Assembly: GCF_012726175.1 (NCBI RefSeq)
Contig: NZ_JAASAD010000002.1
Coordinates: 124,001-188,000, forward strand
Direction: 5' to 3'
DNA length: 64,000 nucleotides
Source: Micromonospora sp. HNM0581
GTDB lineage: Bacteria; Actinomycetota; Actinomycetes; Mycobacteriales; Micromonosporaceae
Position 1 is the stretch's first letter; every line of letters starts with the position of its first letter. The notes beneath the pieces are model-generated. The model made no database searches. It was not told the DNA's origin and saw only the letters and a program-made list of their open reading frames with translations. The translations under genes were made by a program, and so were the position numbers. Shown here one piece after another: positions 6,767-14,224 of the stretch.

Positions 6767-9700
6767 GTGAGTTTCCACAACCCGCGGTTGCCGTGGTCGG
6801 AGTTGGAGCGGGTGCTCTCCGGGCGGGGCGACCGTACGGACGCCGGCCGGCGGCGGCACCTGCATGTGGTGGATCCGCTGGCGGTCGACGCCGACGGTGG
6901 TGACTCGCCGGCCTGGAGCCGGCGGCGGGAGCACTACCGGCCGCCGGAAGTGACCCGGCCCGACGGCATGCCGCCGTACGCCGAACTGCACGCACACACC
7001 AACTTCAGCTTCCTCGACGGTGCCAGTCACCCCGAGGAACTGGCCGAGGAGGCCGTCCGGTTGGGGCTCACCGGGCTCGCCGTCACCGACCACGACGGTT
7101 TCTACGGCGTGGTGCGGTTCGCCGAGGCGGCCCGCACGTTGGGCCTGCCGACGATCTTCGGAGCGGAGCTGTCCCTCGGACTGCCCGGCCCGCAGAACGG
7201 CGTACCCGACCCGCACGGCAACCACCTGCTGCTGCTGGCCCACGGTCATGAGGGGTACGCCCGGCTGGCCGCGACCATCGCCCGCGCCCAGCTGCGTGGC
7301 GGCGAGAAGGGTCGCCCGGTCTACGGCGAGCTGGAGGAGATCGCCGCCGATCTGCGCGACCACGTGCTGGTGCTCACTGGCTGCCGCAAGGGCCACGTGC
7401 CGGCTGCCCTGTTGACCGAGGGGGTCGACGCGGCAGCCCGCGAGCTGGACCGGCTCACCGCACTGTTCGGCGCGGAGACGGTGGCGGTGGAGCTGACCGA
7501 CCACGGGCACCCGGTCGACGGTGACCGAAACGACGCCCTGGCCGAGCTGGCGACCGTCGCGGGGCTGCCCACGGTGGCCACGAACAACGTGCACTACGCG
7601 ACCCCGGGGCGGCGTCGACTGGCCACCACCCTCGCGGCCGTGCGAGCCCGGCGCAGCCTCGACGAGATCGACGGCTGGCTGCCCGCGGCGGGCACCGCCC
7701 ATCTGCGCGACGGCGCCGAGATGGCAACCCGGTTCGCCGCCTACCCGGGGGCGGTGGCCCGGGCCGCCGAGTTCGGCGCCGAGCTGGCCTTCGACCTCCA
7801 ACTCGTCGCGCCGCAGCTGCCGGCGTACCCGGTGCCGCCGGGGCACAACGAGATGAGCTGGCTGCGCCACCTGACGGCACAGGGCGCGCGGGAACGCTAC
7901 GGCCCACCGGAAGCCCACCCGCAGGCGTACGCGCAACTCGACCACGAACTGAACATGATCGAGGAGTTGGGCTTCCCCGGCTACTTCCTGGTCGTGTACG
8001 ACATCGTCGACTTCTGCCGCCGGGCGGACATCTACTGCCAGGGCCGGGGTTCGGCGGCGAACTCGGCGGTCTGCTACGCGTTGCGGATCACCAACGTGGA
8101 TGCGGTCCGGCACCGGCTGCTGTTCGAACGGTTCCTGGCTCCCGAGCGGGACGGGCCACCCGACATCGACGTGGACATCGAGTCCGACCGTCGGGAGGAG
8201 GTCATCCAGCACGTCTACACCCGGTACGGCCGGGAGCACACCGCCCAGGTCGCCAACGTGATCTCGTACCGGCCCCGCTCCGCGGTGCGGGACGTGGCCA
8301 AGGCGTTCGGTTTCCCGCCCGGCCAGCAGGACGCCTGGAGCAAACAGATCGACAGGTGGGGCGAGGTCGCCACGGTGGACGTGCCGGAGATTCCCGAGCA
8401 GGTGATCGCGTACGCCAACGAACTCCAGACCTTTCCCCGGCATCTGGGTATCCACTCCGGCGGCATGGTGATCTGCGACCGGCCGGTGATCGAGGTCTGC
8501 CCGGTGGAGTGGGGTCGGATGCCCGGCCGCAGCGTGCTCCAGTGGGACAAGGACGACTGCGCCGCCGTCGGCCTGGTCAAGTTCGACCTGCTCGGCCTCG
8601 GCATGCTGTCGGCCCTGCACTACGGCTACGACATGATCGGGACAAGCCTGGACCTGGGTGACATGTCGCTCGACGACCCCGAGGTCTACGACATGCTCTG
8701 CCGGGCGGACTCGGTCGGGGTGTTCCAGGTGGAGAGCCGCGCCCAGATGGCCACCCTGCCCCGGCTCAAACCCCGAGAGTTCTACGACCTGGTGGTCGAG
8801 GTGGCACTGATCCGACCGGGGCCGATCCAGGGTGGCTCGGTGCACCCGTACATCAGGCGTAAGAACGGCCAGGAGCCGGTGACCTTCGCGCATCCGCTGA
8901 TGCGCAACGCGCTGGAGAAGACCCTCGGCGTGCCGCTGTTCCAGGAGCAGCTGATGCAACTCGCCATCGACCTGGCCGGCTTCGACGCGGCCGAGGCCGA
9001 CCAGCTGCGTCGGGCGATGGGCGCCAAACGGTCGGTGCGGCGGATGGAGCAGATCGCCGGCCGGCTCTACCGGGGCATGGCCGAGCGGGGCATCACCGGC
9101 GAGCTGGCCGACGACGTGTACCGCAAGCTCACCGCGTTCGCCAGCTACGGTTTCCCGGAGAGCCACGCGATGAGCTTCGCCTACCTGGTATACGCCAGCT
9201 CCTGGTTGAAGCGTTACCACCCCGGTCCGTTCCTGGCTGCGCTGCTGTGTGCCCAGCCGATGGGTTTCTACTCGCCGCAGACCCTGGTCGACGACGCCCG
9301 CCGGCACGGGGTGGAGGTACGCCGACCGGACGTCAACGCCAGCGGCGCAAGGCCGGTCCTGGAGTCGACCCCGGACACCCGGTGGGGTAGCCGGGCGGGT
9401 GAACCGCCGCACGCCTGGGGGCTGGGCGGTCCGGCGGTCCGGCTCGGGCTGTCGGGGGTGCGTACCCTCGGCGACGGCGTGGCCGAGCGGATCGAGGCCG
9501 AGCGGACGGCGTACGGCCCGTACCGCGACATGCCGGATCTGGCCCGGCGGGTGGGTCTGACCGCCGCGCAACTGGAGGCGCTGGCCACCGCGGACGCCTT
9601 CGCCTGTTTCGGGCTGACCCGGCGGCAGGCGCTCTGGGCGGCCGGCGCGGCAGCCCAGGAACGGCCCGGTCGACTGCCCGGCACGGTCACCGGTACGACG

Positions 9701-10132
9701 GCACCCGTGCTGCCCGGGATGGAGGCGGTGGACCGGCTGGTCGCCGACGTCTGGGCCACCGGGTTGTCGCCGGAGAACCATCCGGCCCGGTTCATCCGGC
9801 CGCAGCTGGACGCTGTGGGCGCGGTGCCGATCGACCGGCTGGGCCGGGTCGAGCCGGGCCAGCGGATCCGGGTCGGCGGGATCGTCACCCACCGGCAGCG
9901 CCCCGCCACCGCTGGTGGGGTCACCTTCCTCAACCTGGAAGACGAGACCGGCATGCTCAACGTCACCTGCTCACCGGGGCTGTGGCAGCGGCAACGACGG
10001 GTGGCACGCAGCAGCACGGCGCTCGTGGTGCGGGGTCGGCTGCAACGACACGAGGGGGTGGTCAACCTGGTCGCCGATCGGCTGGACCCGATCGACGTAC
10101 CGGTCCGTCCCACCTCCCGTGACTTTCGTTGA
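6767..10132 (+). CDS. dnaE2: Error-prone DNA polymerase III alpha subunit DnaE2
   Basis: The 1121-residue protein has the C-family polymerase layout: an N-terminal PHP domain (YAELHAHTNFSFLDGASHPE), the catalytic aspartates in PDIDVDIE (D466, D468, D470), the thumb and finger helices, and a C-terminal OB fold (RVGGIVTHRQRP). It lacks the tau-binding tail of replicative DnaE, which with the imuA'-imuB context identifies DnaE2, the translesion enzyme of SOS mutagenesis. The GTG at 6767 (SFHNPRLPWSELERVL) is chosen because it matches the short DnaE2 N-terminus and follows a GGGGTGGGGA region; the frame stays open back to 6650 without family-like residues. Regulation is expected from the two SOS boxes upstream. 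Confidence 0.92.
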   Translation: MSFHNPRLPWSELERVLSGRGDRTDAGRRRHLHVVDPLAVDADGGDSPAWSRRREHYRPPEVTRPDGMPPYAELHAHTNFSFLDGASHPEELAEEAVRLGLTGLAVTDHDGFYGVVRFAEAARTLGLPTIFGAELSLGLPGPQNGVPDPHGNHLLLLAHGHEGYARLAATIARAQLRGGEKGRPVYGELEEIAADLRDHVLVLTGCRKGHVPAALLTEGVDAAARELDRLTALFGAETVAVELTDHGHPVDGDRNDALAELATVAGLPTVATNNVHYATPGRRRLATTLAAVRARRSLDEIDGWLPAAGTAHLRDGAEMATRFAAYPGAVARAAEFGAELAFDLQLVAPQLPAYPVPPGHNEMSWLRHLTAQGARERYGPPEAHPQAYAQLDHELNMIEELGFPGYFLVVYDIVDFCRRADIYCQGRGSAANSAVCYALRITNVDAVRHRLLFERFLAPERDGPPDIDVDIESDRREEVIQHVYTRYGREHTAQVANVISYRPRSAVRDVAKAFGFPPGQQDAWSKQIDRWGEVATVDVPEIPEQVIAYANELQTFPRHLGIHSGGMVICDRPVIEVCPVEWGRMPGRSVLQWDKDDCAAVGLVKFDLLGLGMLSALHYGYDMIGTSLDLGDMSLDDPEVYDMLCRADSVGVFQVESRAQMATLPRLKPREFYDLVVEVALIRPGPIQGGSVHPYIRRKNGQEPVTFAHPLMRNALEKTLGVPLFQEQLMQLAIDLAGFDAAEADQLRRAMGAKRSVRRMEQIAGRLYRGMAERGITGELADDVYRKLTAFASYGFPESHAMSFAYLVYASSWLKRYHPGPFLAALLCAQPMGFYSPQTLVDDARRHGVEVRRPDVNASGARPVLESTPDTRWGSRAGEPPHAWGLGGPAVRLGLSGVRTLGDGVAERIEAERTAYGPYRDMPDLARRVGLTAAQLEALATADAFACFGLTRRQALWAAGAAAQERPGRLPGTVTGTTAPVLPGMEAVDRLVADVWATGLSPENHPARFIRPQLDAVGAVPIDRLGRVEPGQRIRVGGIVTHRQRPATAGGVTFLNLEDETGMLNVTCSPGLWQRQRRVARSSTALVVRGRLQRHEGVVNLVADRLDPIDVPVRPTSRDFR

Positions 10133-10182
10133 CGGCAGGACGACGGCGGGCAGGTGCCCCTGGCGATCCGTTCCCGGCTGAC

Positions 10183-10188
10183 TAGGCT
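10183..10188 (+). promoter_or_regulatory. -10 element TAGGCT for a leaderless methyltransferase transcript
   Basis: TAGGCT ends 7 nt before the GTG at 10196, the spacing of a leaderless start in actinobacteria, where the transcription start coincides with the start codon. No clear -35 is seen. Confidence 0.55.
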
Positions 10189-10195
10189 CGACCGG

Positions 10196-10942
10196 GTGGA
10201 ACAGACCCCAGGCCCGGCCGGGCCGCCGCTCACCCCCCGTACCGCCGTGGTCTGGTCGGTGCTGCGCGCCGAGTTGGACCGCCGGCCGGCCGTCGAGCTG
10301 ACCGTGCTGGATGTGGGGGGTGGCACCGGCGGCTTCGCGGTGCCACTGGCCCGAGCCGGACACCGGGTGACCGTGGTCGACGCCAGCCCCGACGCGCTCG
10401 CCGCGCTCAGCCGTCGGGCCGCTGAAGCCGGCGTGGCCGGGCGGGTACACGCGGTGCAGGGCGACGGTGACGCGTTGGTCGGGCTGATCGAGCCGGCCAG
10501 TGTCGACCTGGTGCTCTGCCACGCCGTGCTGGAGGTCGTCGACGACCCGGTGGCGGTGGTGTCCGCGCTGGCTGGCGTGCTGCGACCGGGCGGTGCGGCG
10601 AGCGTACTGGTTGCCGGGCGGGCCGCCGCGGTGCTTGCCCGGGCGATGAACGGCCATCTCGACGTGGCCACGGCGCTGGCCGCCGATCCGGCCGGCACCG
10701 CCGGTATCCGGGACACTCTGCGTCGCCGCTTCGACGCCGACGGTGCCGCAGCCCTGCTGGTCGCCGCCGGGCTCACCGTCGAAGAGATCCACGGCGTACG
10801 CGTCCTGGCCGACCTGCTACCCGCGGCGGTGGCGGACGGTCAGGCCGCTGCCCTGGTCGAGTTGGAGCGGACGCTGGCCGCGCAGCCACCCTGGCGGGAC
10901 GTCGCGGCCCAGCTGCACCTGTTCGCCCGCCGTCCGGCATGA
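10196..10942 (+). CDS. Class I SAM-dependent methyltransferase
   Basis: A 248-residue Rossmann-fold methyltransferase. Motif I is VLDVGGGTGGFAVPLA, the acidic residue ending strand 2 is in VTVVDASPDAL, motif II is VDLVLCHAVLEVV and motif III is VLRPGGAASVLV. The LCHAVLEVV segment resembles SmtA/CmoM-type methyltransferases, but the substrate cannot be assigned. The GTG at 10196 is chosen because a TAGGCT -10 box sits 7 nt upstream; an in-frame GTG at 10154 would start before that promoter. The gene stands alone between dnaE2 and the phosphodiesterase-like gene, with its own promoter. Confidence 0.85.
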   Translation: MEQTPGPAGPPLTPRTAVVWSVLRAELDRRPAVELTVLDVGGGTGGFAVPLARAGHRVTVVDASPDALAALSRRAAEAGVAGRVHAVQGDGDALVGLIEPASVDLVLCHAVLEVVDDPVAVVSALAGVLRPGGAASVLVAGRAAAVLARAMNGHLDVATALAADPAGTAGIRDTLRRRFDADGAAALLVAAGLTVEEIHGVRVLADLLPAAVADGQAAALVELERTLAAQPPWRDVAAQLHLFARRPA

Positions 10943-10981
10943 CCGGCCCGGCCGACCCCCTGCCCCCCCGGGGCTGAGCTG

Positions 10982-12145
10982 GTGTCCGGTGGGGTGCCTT
11001 TCCTTGCTCCTGTAGCGCCGGGGTATGGCGGCGGGAGCCTCGCCGACGTACTGCCCAGCGCCCTGGCGGTGCTCGGTGTGCCCGGCGTCTCGGACCCACT
11101 CGGCCTCAGCGCCGAACTGCCGGGAGTGCGCCGGATCGCGGTGCTGCTCGTCGACGGCCTCGGCTGGTACCAGATCCCGACCGCCGCGCCGTACGCGCCG
11201 ACCCTGGCCGGGCTGACCGCTGCCTCCGGCCGACCGCTCACCTCCGGATTTCCCTCCACGACCCCGACCAGCCTGGTCACCCTGGGCGCAGGCGTGCCAC
11301 CGGGTGCGCACGGGGTGCTCGGCTTCACCGTGCGCGTGCCGGGCACCGAGCGGGTGCTCAACCACATCGAGTGGCGCGCCGGTGATCCCGATCCGCTGCG
11401 CTGGCAGCCGGTGCCCACCCGGTTCGAGCAGGCACGGGCGGCGGGCGTGGCGGTGACCGTGGTGAGCCGGCCGGAGTTCGGTGGCACCGGCCTGACCCTG
11501 GCCGCGAACCGGGGCGGTGACTTCCGGGGCGCGGCCGGGGTCGACGCGCTGGCCGCCGCCACGCTGGCCGCGCTGACCGCCGGACCCGGTCCGGCCCTGG
11601 TTTCCGCCTACCATCCGGACGTCGACCGGCACGGGCACCTCAGCGGCGTCGACTCGCTGCCGTGGCGGGCGGCGGTCACCGAGTTGGACGGTTTGCTGGC
11701 GCGGTTGGTGGACGGGTTGCCGCCGGATGCCGCGCTGCTGGTCACCGCCGATCACGGGCAGCTCGACATTCCCGCCTCGGACCGGTTCGACCTGGACACC
11801 GATCCCCGGCTGACCGACGGGGTACGGGTGGTGTCGGGTGAGCCCCGGGTGCGCTACCTGCACGTCGCACCGGGGGCCACCGCCGACGTGGTGGCCGCCT
11901 GGTCGGCCGTGCTCGGCACCGCCGCCCGGGTGCTGACCCGTGCGGAGGCGGTGGCCAGCGGTCGCTTCGGCCCGGTGGCTCCCGGCCACCTGGACCGGAT
12001 CGGCGACGTCGTGGTGGTCTGCAACGACACGTACGCGGTGCTGGCCAGCCGATCGGAGCCGCCGATGGTGTCCCGGCTGGTGGCCTTCCACGGTGCGGAC
12101 ACCGCGGCCGAGATGACCATTCCGCTGCTGGTGGTGCGGGGATGA
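10982..12145 (+). CDS. Alkaline phosphatase superfamily protein (type I phosphodiesterase/nucleotide pyrophosphatase)
   Basis: A 387-residue single-domain enzyme. Metal-binding and catalytic motifs of the nucleotide pyrophosphatase/phosphodiesterase group are in order: AVLLVDGLGW (Asp), SGFPSTTPTSLVTL (Thr nucleophile), HPDVDRHGHLSG (Asp and His) and TADHGQLD (Asp-His). These enzymes hydrolyse phosphodiester or pyrophosphate bonds using two zinc ions. No signal peptide or membrane segment is evident, so it is probably cytoplasmic. The GTG at 10982 follows a C/G-rich stretch with only a weak ribosome binding site. The dinB gene follows after 38 nt with its own -10 box. The physiological substrate is unknown. 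Confidence 0.85.
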   Translation: MSGGVPFLAPVAPGYGGGSLADVLPSALAVLGVPGVSDPLGLSAELPGVRRIAVLLVDGLGWYQIPTAAPYAPTLAGLTAASGRPLTSGFPSTTPTSLVTLGAGVPPGAHGVLGFTVRVPGTERVLNHIEWRAGDPDPLRWQPVPTRFEQARAAGVAVTVVSRPEFGGTGLTLAANRGGDFRGAAGVDALAAATLAALTAGPGPALVSAYHPDVDRHGHLSGVDSLPWRAAVTELDGLLARLVDGLPPDAALLVTADHGQLDIPASDRFDLDTDPRLTDGVRVVSGEPRVRYLHVAPGATADVVAAWSAVLGTAARVLTRAEAVASGRFGPVAPGHLDRIGDVVVVCNDTYAVLASRSEPPMVSRLVAFHGADTAAEMTIPLLVVRG

Positions 12146-12171
12146 GCGGTCGCGATGTCACCCCTGCGGGC

Positions 12172-12177
12172 TAGTCT
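12172..12177 (+). promoter_or_regulatory. -10 element TAGTCT for dinB (leaderless)
   Basis: TAGTCT is followed by 6 nt and then the GTG at 12184, consistent with a leaderless transcript. No SOS box was seen near it. Confidence 0.5.
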
Positions 12178-12183
12178 GCGCGG

Positions 12184-13443
12184 GTGGGTCGCAGTCAGTC
12201 GCTACCTCGGGGCGGTGATCCCCGGTTCGGGCCCGACGCCGACGACACCGGGTGTCCGGTCCTGCACGTCGACATGGACGCCTTCTACGCCTCGGTGGAG
12301 GTCCGGCACCGTCCCGAGCTGCGTGGTCGGGCTGTCGTGGTGGGCGGGGTCGGTCCGCGCGGCGTGGTCAGTTCGGCCAGCTACGAGGCCCGACGATTCG
12401 GCGTACGCAGCGCCATGCCCACCATGCGGGCTCGCGCCCTCTGCCCGCACGCGGTCTTCCTCGCCCCCGACTTCGCCCGCTACTCGGTGGCCTCGCGAGC
12501 GGTCATGCAGATCTTCCGGGACGTGACACCACTTGTCGAGCCGCTCTCTCTGGACGAGGCGTTCCTGGACGTGGCCGGTGCCCGGCGCCTGTTCGGGCGG
12601 CCTGCGGCGATTGCCCGCCGCATCCGGCAGCGGGTCGCTGAGGAGCAGGGCCTGACCTGCTCGGTGGGGGTCGCACCGAGCAAGTTCGTGGCCAAGCTCG
12701 GTTCGACCCGGGCGAAGCCGGACGGTCTGCTGGTGGTGCCGGCTGGGCGGGTGCTCGAGTTTCTCCACCCGCTTCCGGTCGCCGCGCTGTGGGGGGTGGG
12801 GGAGCGTTCCGAGCAGGCACTGCTGCGGCTCGGTCTGCGTACTGTCGGTGACCTTGCGCAGGCTCCGGCGGGGCTGCTGCGGACCGCGCTCGGCGAGGCG
12901 GCCGCCGCGCACCTGCACGAGCTGTCCTGGGGCCGTGACCCGCGCCGGGTCAGCCCGGAGCAGACGGAGAAGTCGATCGGCGCGGAGGTCACCTTCGACG
13001 TGGACGTCGATGATCCGGCCGAGATCCGCCGTACGCTGCTGGCCTTGGCGGAGAAGGTGGGTGCCCGGTTGCGGGCCGCCGGGCAGGTGGGTCGGACGAT
13101 CTCGTTGAAGGTTCGTACCGCTGATTTCCGCACGGTGAGCCGGGCCCGCACCCTGGATGTGTCCACCGACGTGGCCCGCGAGATGTTCGACACCTCTTGG
13201 GCACTGTTCACCGTGCTGGATCCTGGTGAGCGGATCCGTCTGCTCGGTGTCCGGGCGGAGGGATTGACGGCAGCGGCCGAGACGCCGCGGCAACTCGCCC
13301 TCGGGCAACCGGAGCGGGGCTGGCGAGAGGCGGAGGTCACGGCCGACGCCGCAGCTGCCCGTTTCGGGCGGTCCGTCATAGGACCGGCCAGTCTTCTCAC
13401 CGGACGAGACCCGCGACGAAACGAAAATCCGACCCGGCCGTAG
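12184..13443 (+). CDS. dinB: DNA polymerase IV (DinB, Y family)
   Basis: A 419-residue Y-family polymerase. The catalytic motif LHVDMDAFYASVEVRHRPEL begins near residue 28 and the second acidic pair lies in LSLDEAFLDVAG. The helix-hairpin-helix region reads LPVAALWGVGERSEQALLRLG and a little-finger domain follows (EVTFDVDVDDPAEI). Unlike imuB in the same window, all catalytic acidic residues are present, so it should be an active translesion polymerase. The GTG at 12184 is preceded by TAGTCT at leaderless spacing. No LexA box was found in the short upstream region, so it may not be SOS-regulated. Confidence 0.92.
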   Translation: MGRSQSLPRGGDPRFGPDADDTGCPVLHVDMDAFYASVEVRHRPELRGRAVVVGGVGPRGVVSSASYEARRFGVRSAMPTMRARALCPHAVFLAPDFARYSVASRAVMQIFRDVTPLVEPLSLDEAFLDVAGARRLFGRPAAIARRIRQRVAEEQGLTCSVGVAPSKFVAKLGSTRAKPDGLLVVPAGRVLEFLHPLPVAALWGVGERSEQALLRLGLRTVGDLAQAPAGLLRTALGEAAAAHLHELSWGRDPRRVSPEQTEKSIGAEVTFDVDVDDPAEIRRTLLALAEKVGARLRAAGQVGRTISLKVRTADFRTVSRARTLDVSTDVAREMFDTSWALFTVLDPGERIRLLGVRAEGLTAAAETPRQLALGQPERGWREAEVTADAAAARFGRSVIGPASLLTGRDPRRNENPTRP

Positions 13444-13453
13444 GTCGTCCCGC

Positions 13454-13482
13454 TTTCCGACGCGCGAGGGCCCTCGTAGACT
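13454..13482 (+). promoter_or_regulatory. Candidate promoter for the DUF3040 gene
   Basis: TTTCCG (13454-13459), a 17-nt spacer and TAGACT (13477-13482) resemble a sigma-70-type promoter with a weak -35. Initiation near 13490 would give a leader of about 70 nt before the GTG at 13559. Confidence 0.4.
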
Positions 13483-13558
13483 TGCGAGTAAGCAGCCGGT
13501 TGGCTGCCACGGTCTGTCGGTCCGACCGGACCGACCAACGTGACCGGGGAGGAGTGCC

Positions 13559-13954
13559 GTGCCGCTCTCGGAGCACGAGCAGCGGCTGTTCGAGCAGATC
13601 GAGCGGTCGCTTGCCGAGGACCCCAAGTTCGCCTCGGCCGTGCGCGCCAGCGATCCGCGTTTCCACGCGCGGCGTCGCCTGCTCGTCGCTGCCGGCGTGA
13701 TCATCGCTGGCCTGGCGTTGCTGGTCTATGGCGCGGTGATCAAGACTCCGCCGCTGGCAGTGGCGGGATTCGTAGTCATGTTGGCATCGGCCGCATTCGC
13801 GGTGCAGTCGCACCGTCGGGCGCAGTCACCCGACCTGCACGTCGTCGGGGGCACGGCGAGTCGTCGTCGGTCCCGAGGCCGTGCCGGCCGGAGGTCAGGT
13901 TTTCTCGACCGGATGGAGGACCGGTGGCGGCAGCGCCCGGAGGGGCACCGCTGA
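13559..13954 (+). CDS. DUF3040 family membrane protein
   Basis: A 131-residue protein with the DUF3040 signature: an amphipathic N-terminus (MPLSEHEQRLFEQIERSLAE, then DPKFASAVR), two adjacent transmembrane segments (LLVAAGVIIAGLALLVYGAV and LAVAGFVVMLASAAFAVQ) and a basic, arginine-rich cytoplasmic tail. The GTG at 13559 follows GGGGAGGAG. The function of this actinobacterial family is unknown. In many actinomycetes it sits near dinB or the dcw cluster. The gene converges on the minus-strand tgpA-like gene; the 270-bp gap between them holds an inverted repeat. Confidence 0.85.
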   Translation: MPLSEHEQRLFEQIERSLAEDPKFASAVRASDPRFHARRRLLVAAGVIIAGLALLVYGAVIKTPPLAVAGFVVMLASAAFAVQSHRRAQSPDLHVVGGTASRRRSRGRAGRRSGFLDRMEDRWRQRPEGHR

Positions 13955-14115
13955 CACCGTTCCGCCGCTGACGAGGAAGCACTACCCTGGGCCGACACAG
14001 CCCGGGTGAGAGACGTGCGAGCGGCCTGGGTGCCGCGCGGAGCTTCGTGTTGCCCGTCTTCGGGCCCGCCGCCAAGCCCGGAGTCGGGCTTCGTCAGGTC
14101 CAGAGCATCTCAACG

Positions 14116-14153
14116 TGATGTCAGGGAGACATGAATACGTCGCCCTGACATCA
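14116..14153. repeat. Inverted repeat between convergent genes
   Basis: TGATGTCAGGG (14116-14126) and CCCTGACATCA (14143-14153) are perfect 11-bp arms around a 16-nt loop. The loop contains GACATGAATACGTC, which recurs as GACATGAATGTGTC at 55092. It lies in the otherwise empty 13955-14224 gap, where a bidirectional terminator is expected, but there is no U tract on either side. It could equally be a protein-binding dyad. Confidence 0.5.
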
Positions 14154-14224
14154 GCAGCCACAGTGGGGCCGAGGCAGCGCGCCCCGTTGCCGGCGACCCG
14201 GATCGGTCGCCGGCAACGGCAGGT

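Noticed and set aside
6593..9892. A 1099-codon open frame on the minus strand
   Set aside because: It is the mirror of dnaE2 on the opposite strand. Its product is low-complexity and His/Arg/Gln-rich without domains, a normal effect of high GC third positions.
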